Shown here piece by piece: positions 4,884-8,178 of a stretch of 8,178 nucleotides of DNA. Position 1 is the stretch's first letter, and each line of letters begins with the position of its first letter. This stretch comes from Anaerolineae bacterium (lineage in GTDB: Bacteria; Chloroflexota; Anaerolineae; 4572-78), in the NCBI GenBank assembly GCA_027022125.1, contig JALVZI010000402.1, positions 1 through 8,178 on the forward strand. Direction: 5' to 3'. The notes below the pieces were generated by a model. The model saw only the letters and a list, made by a program, of their open reading frames with translations. It was not told the DNA's origin and searched no databases. The position numbers and the translations under genes are program-made.

Positions 4884-5624
4884 TTAATGCAAAATTTGTG
4901 ACAAGAACAGTTTGGTTCGTTCATGTTTGGGATTGGAGAAGAACTCATTGGGTGTGTTCTCTTCCACAATCAACCCATAGTCGAAAAATACAATTCTGTC
5001 TGCCACGGTTTTGGCAAAACCCATTTCGTGCGTTACGGCGATGATGGTCATACCGGTTTTTGCCAAATCAATCATCACTTCTAACACTTCTTTAATCATT
5101 TCCGGGTCGAGCGCGGAGGTCGGCTCGTCGAAAAGCATAATTTCGGGTTCCATTGCCAGTGCGCGGGCAATAGCCACCCGCTGTTGCTGCCCACCGGAAA
5201 GTTGTCCGGGATATTTGTTTGCCTGCTCGGGGATTTTTACCCGTTCCAGCAGTTCCATCGCTTTGGCTTCCGCCTTTGGCTTGTCCCATTTGCGCACCCA
5301 AATCGGCGCCAGCGTGATGTTGTCCAGCACGGTCAAATGGGGGAAAAGGTTAAACTGCTGGAAGACCATCCCAATTTCTTTCCGAATTTCGGCAATATTA
5401 CGCACGTCGTTATTGAGTTCGATACCGTTGACCCAAATTTCGCCGGCTTGGTGTTCTTCCAAACGGTTGATGGTACGGATGAAGGTTGATTTGCCGGAAC
5501 CGGATGGTCCCAAAATGACAATCACTTCGCCTTTTTTGACTTTAAAGTCAATCCCTTTTAACGCCTGAAACTCACCGTACCATTTTTTTACGCCGCGGCA
5601 TTCGATAATATATTCTTCACTCAT
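4884..5624 (-). CDS. aapP: ATP-binding protein of an Aap/Gln-type polar amino-acid ABC importer
   Basis: A 246-aa cytoplasmic ATPase that powers the importer formed with the two permeases upstream. All ABC motifs are present: Walker A GPSGSGKST (39-47), Q-loop Q89 in VFQQFNLFPH, signature LSGGQQQR (142-149), Walker B IMLFDEPTSALDP (162-174) with catalytic E167, and H-loop H199 in AVTHEMGFA. Length and the IRTINRLEEHQAGEI stretch (49-63) are typical of the GlnQ/AapP/HisP group. I start at ATG 5622-5624, since GGAGGAG lies 6 nt upstream; the longer frame from GTG 5639 would begin inside that site. The gene is 19 nt after the aapM stop and is the last of the operon, with a terminator just behind. 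The name aapP rests on the company of AapQ/AapM-like permeases; substrate specificity cannot be read. Confidence 0.92.
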   Translation of the reverse strand: MSEEYIIECRGVKKWYGEFQALKGIDFKVKKGEVIVILGPSGSGKSTFIRTINRLEEHQAGEIWVNGIELNNDVRNIAEIRKEIGMVFQQFNLFPHLTVLDNITLAPIWVRKWDKPKAEAKAMELLERVKIPEQANKYPGQLSGGQQQRVAIARALAMEPEIMLFDEPTSALDPEMIKEVLEVMIDLAKTGMTIIAVTHEMGFAKTVADRIVFFDYGLIVEENTPNEFFSNPKHERTKLFLSQILH

Positions 5625-5643
5625 TGTATTCTCCTCCACTGAG

Positions 5644-6714
5644 TTAGCGTTGTCCCACGCCCAGGTTTTTCTCTAGCCGTAAACTGGCTGCCGACATTGC
5701 AAATGAGAAGATAAAGTAGATGAGCGCATCAAAAATGTAAACCTCTTTTTGCGCCCCCAAAAATCCTGCTTGCGACAAGATGGATTGCGACACCTTCAAG
5801 AAGTCCAGCAAACCGACAATTGCCACCAGCGATGTATCTTTGAACAAACCGATAAACTGCCCCACCAGCGGCGGGATGACGGTTCGCAGTGCCTGCGGCA
5901 AAATGATGAAATACATTTGCTGAAAAGTGCTCAACCCCAGCGCATCGGCGGCTTCGTATTGCCCCCGTGGAATTGCCTGCAATCCACCGCGCACATTTTC
6001 CGCCAGATATGCGGCACTGAACAGCGCCGTCCCGACCATCGCGCGGAACATACCGGGAATGCGCACGTCGGCGGGCAGCACCAGCGGCAACATTACCTGC
6101 GCCATAAACAGCACGGTGATGAACGGCACACCGCGCACAACTTCAATGTACAGGGTGGAAATCCATTTGATGATGGGCATATTGCTTTGCCGCCCCAGCG
6201 CCAACAACACGCCGATGGGGAATGATGCTACGATACCGAAAATCGCCAGCACGAATGTCAGCAATAAACCGCCCCATTTGCTGTATTCCACCTGCGGCAA
6301 CAGTGACGACCCGGCAAATCCGGCGAGAAAATACCAAATGGGAATCGGAGATACCACCCAAACGATGGTCATAATCTGCCGCAGTTTTTTATTGCTAGAG
6401 CGGTAAACAAATAGGCTGATGATTCCCATCAACACAATCACAGCGATAGAGGTGAAAACTCGCCAGTCTTGGTCTTGCGGATAAGGTCCGTGAATGAGAA
6501 TGAGCACGTTGGTGGTAATCGCCCGCCAGTTGGCTTCGGTTACTGCCCAGCGCACCGAGGGCACCAGCACGATATACAAGATGAAAAGCGAAAGGAAAGT
6601 GAGAATGGCATCTATCCACGAGCCGAACAGGTTGTGTTTCAGCCACCCCAAAACACCGATTTCGGTGCGTGGCGGCGCTTCGTAAACGGTACTGACGTCT
6701 GTTGCTGTTGTCAT
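5644..6714 (-). CDS. aapM: Permease of an Aap-type amino-acid ABC importer (AapM-like)
   Basis: A 356-aa inner-membrane permease of the His/Glu/Gln/Arg/opine family. Hydrophobic segments lie at about 35-53, 86-104, 113-133, 149-173, 196-213, 225-237, 287-304 and 327-344. The cytoplasmic EAA loop that docks on the ATPase is ENVRGGLQAIPRGQYEAADALGLS (in 239-262), followed by ILPQALRTVIPPLVGQF (271-287). The extra N-terminal helices and the insertion before the core (ILIHGPYPQDQDWRVFTS, 72-89) are typical of AapM compared with shorter HisM-type permeases. ATG 6712-6714 abuts the TAG of the preceding permease with no gap. Its AAGGAG site, 6 nt upstream, lies in the last codons of that gene, so translation is coupled. 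Confidence 0.9.
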   Translation of the reverse strand: MTTATDVSTVYEAPPRTEIGVLGWLKHNLFGSWIDAILTFLSLFILYIVLVPSVRWAVTEANWRAITTNVLILIHGPYPQDQDWRVFTSIAVIVLMGIISLFVYRSSNKKLRQIMTIVWVVSPIPIWYFLAGFAGSSLLPQVEYSKWGGLLLTFVLAIFGIVASFPIGVLLALGRQSNMPIIKWISTLYIEVVRGVPFITVLFMAQVMLPLVLPADVRIPGMFRAMVGTALFSAAYLAENVRGGLQAIPRGQYEAADALGLSTFQQMYFIILPQALRTVIPPLVGQFIGLFKDTSLVAIVGLLDFLKVSQSILSQAGFLGAQKEVYIFDALIYFIFSFAMSAASLRLEKNLGVGQR

Positions 6715-8178
6715 CTATCGCTCCTTAATTTTTACTCGGCTGTTGATGAAGTTCATTATCACCGAAATGGTCAAACTGAGGGACAGATATGTTGCCATCA
6801 GCATTAGAATGACCTGCACCGATTGCCCGGACTGGTTGAAAGTGGTGTTCGCCACTGCAAACAAGTCTGCATACCCCACGGCGATAGCCAAACTGGAGTT
6901 TTTCGCCAAGTTCAGATATTGGTTGGTTAACGGCGGGATGATAACTTGCAACGCTTGCGGCAAAATAATCAACTGCAAACTTTGCGATTGCGATAGCCCC
7001 AGCGCGGTGGCGGCTTCTCGCTGCCCTTTGGAGACCGCCTGAATACCGGCACGCACCACCTCGCCGATGTATGCCCCGGTATATAGCACCAATCCCGATA
7101 GCACCCCGAAGAATTCCGGCGTCATCACCATCCCGATATATTTTTGATTTTCATCTTTGGCATAATTGAAGCCTTTGATGAACGGCTCTTGGTATAACAA
7201 AGGATGGGTGATGAAAACGCCAACACCGGCAACAACCACAAACCCCAGCGGCACGAACCACCATGAAAACGCGGGGCGTCCGGTGGTGGGATAGGTTCGG
7301 TTGCGGAAATACCAGATTATTCCGGCGAGAATCAAACCGACAACCAGATACGGAACCCACGCCGAGAACGTTTCTGTCGGTTTGAACCACGGCACTGCCA
7401 CCCCGCGGTTGTTCAACAAAATACGGTTTCCCAGCACCCGAATGGTGTTTTCTCGCTGTGGCAACTGCAAAAGTACACCGGCGTAAATGAAGAACAGCAA
7501 CACCAGCAACGGCACGTTTCGCATAAGTTCCACAAACGCGCGGGCAAGCGTGCTCATCAGCCAGTTGGATGAAAGCCGCGCAATACCCACAAACAACCCC
7601 ACGATGGTCGCAAAAAAGATACCCAGCACGCTGACGAACAGCGTATTGAGCGCGCCAACCAAAAATGCACGCCCATAGGTGTAGGTTCGGTCATACGGGA
7701 TGAGATGTTCGGAAATATCGAAACTGGCGGTGTTGCGCAAGAATGTAAAATCGGTGGCGCTCAATCCGCGCGATTCAATGCCAGAAGCGGCGTTGCCGCC
7801 CAACCAGCCCAAAATCGCCAGCACAACCGCCAACACGACCAATTGCCCGGCAACAGAAATGGCACGCACATCTTTGGTTCGATACGCCACAAATGCACCG
7901 GCGGAAATGCCCACCAGTTGTGCCACCTGAGGCGCAAGCAGGAAGTTGAACATGCTCACCAAAAAACCATTGGTTGCCACGCTGTTTCCCACCGGCGACA
8001 GCACATAAGCCTGCAATAACAGCATCACATAATATGCCAAAAGCCCTACCGGCAGCGCGATTGACATGATGCCGATATTTCGCCGAATGATTTTCCTGTT
8101 TTTGTCACCGTGGGTGGGGTATGCCAAAAATAGAATCCAACCTATCGGCGGTATAACAAGACTATACCCATACAGCAT
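6715..8178 (-). CDS. aapQ: Permease of an Aap-type amino-acid ABC importer (AapQ-like) with extended N-terminus; 5' end at window edge
   Basis: Paired permease of the importer, 487 aa visible. The AapQ core begins near residue 105: a helix at 107-127, then RGLSATDFTFLRNTASFDISE (137-157), TYGRAFLVGALNTL (167-180), and later the EAA loop GEVVRAGIQAVSKGQREAATALGLS (in 372-396) with ILPQALQVIIPPLTNQY (405-421). About 105 residues precede this core, with three more hydrophobic segments (about 2-20, 36-58, 70-98) and a basic loop (KNRKIIRRN, 26-34). AapQ as I know it is about 400 aa and lacks these. ATG at 8176-8178 is the very edge, with no ribosome binding site in view, so the true start may lie further out. 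The substrate-binding protein gene is expected beyond the edge. Confidence 0.88.
   Translation of the reverse strand: MLYGYSLVIPPIGWILFLAYPTHGDKNRKIIRRNIGIMSIALPVGLLAYYVMLLLQAYVLSPVGNSVATNGFLVSMFNFLLAPQVAQLVGISAGAFVAYRTKDVRAISVAGQLVVLAVVLAILGWLGGNAASGIESRGLSATDFTFLRNTASFDISEHLIPYDRTYTYGRAFLVGALNTLFVSVLGIFFATIVGLFVGIARLSSNWLMSTLARAFVELMRNVPLLVLLFFIYAGVLLQLPQRENTIRVLGNRILLNNRGVAVPWFKPTETFSAWVPYLVVGLILAGIIWYFRNRTYPTTGRPAFSWWFVPLGFVVVAGVGVFITHPLLYQEPFIKGFNYAKDENQKYIGMVMTPEFFGVLSGLVLYTGAYIGEVVRAGIQAVSKGQREAATALGLSQSQSLQLIILPQALQVIIPPLTNQYLNLAKNSSLAIAVGYADLFAVANTTFNQSGQSVQVILMLMATYLSLSLTISVIMNFINSRVKIKER

Noticed and set aside
5011..5568. Plus-strand frame of 185 codons opposite aapP
   Set aside because: Antisense of the conserved ABC ATPase motifs; no independent evidence of coding.

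Overview
The window looks like bacterial chromosome from a metagenome-type assembly. Every gene I can support is on the minus strand, so transcription runs from right to left. Gene starts show good Shine-Dalgarno sequences and several sigma70/sigmaA-type promoters can be read. The mixture of an Aap-type amino-acid ABC transporter, a DGNHR (ParB-like) protein, GTAGGGGC palindromes and CATCCTGAGTA/GTATCGAAGGG repeat modules would fit Chloroflexota (Anaerolineae-like). That is an inference from memory of such genomes, not a demonstration.

Layout, right to left. Positions 8178-4884 hold an uninterrupted aapQ-aapM-aapP operon (two permeases and the ATPase of a polar amino-acid importer). The substrate-binding protein would be expected upstream, beyond the right edge. 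The operon ends in a clear intrinsic terminator at 4816-4853. Positions 4785-2536 hold a two-gene unit: a membrane-anchored, TolB/PD40-like beta-propeller protein and a 323-aa protein with a ParB/sulfiredoxin-like DGNHR motif. Positions 2535-1193 form a visibly A+T-richer accessory patch. It has a promoter-bearing leader, a probable 15-codon leader peptide, a two-helix PLDc_N-like membrane protein, and a secreted-protein gene starting 2 nt after it. Positions 1098-707 are non-coding, with REP-like palindromes, a good promoter and a leader inverted repeat, all preceding the trigger factor gene tig. That gene starts at TTG 706 and runs off the left edge.

The most informative part is the broken secreted-protein gene (1971 to 1193). 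A 160-bp element flanked by TA on both sides splits its 3' end. Removing the element plus one TA joins the reading frame exactly onto 21 further codons and a stop on the far side. Near its 5' end, just after the signal peptide, lies a heptanucleotide tract (CCCCAAA)n that puts the signal peptide out of frame with the rest. One extra unit, or two fewer, would restore the frame, so the tract may be a phase-variation switch or simply a decay lesson. The same tract reads as a four-run G-quadruplex motif on the plus strand.

How the genes work together: aapQMP build an inner-membrane importer. The propeller and DGNHR genes are probably co-transcribed but have no known joint function. The small membrane protein and the secreted protein look like a coupled pair, perhaps a secreted effector and its membrane partner. 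No RNA genes, CRISPR arrays or transposase genes were seen.
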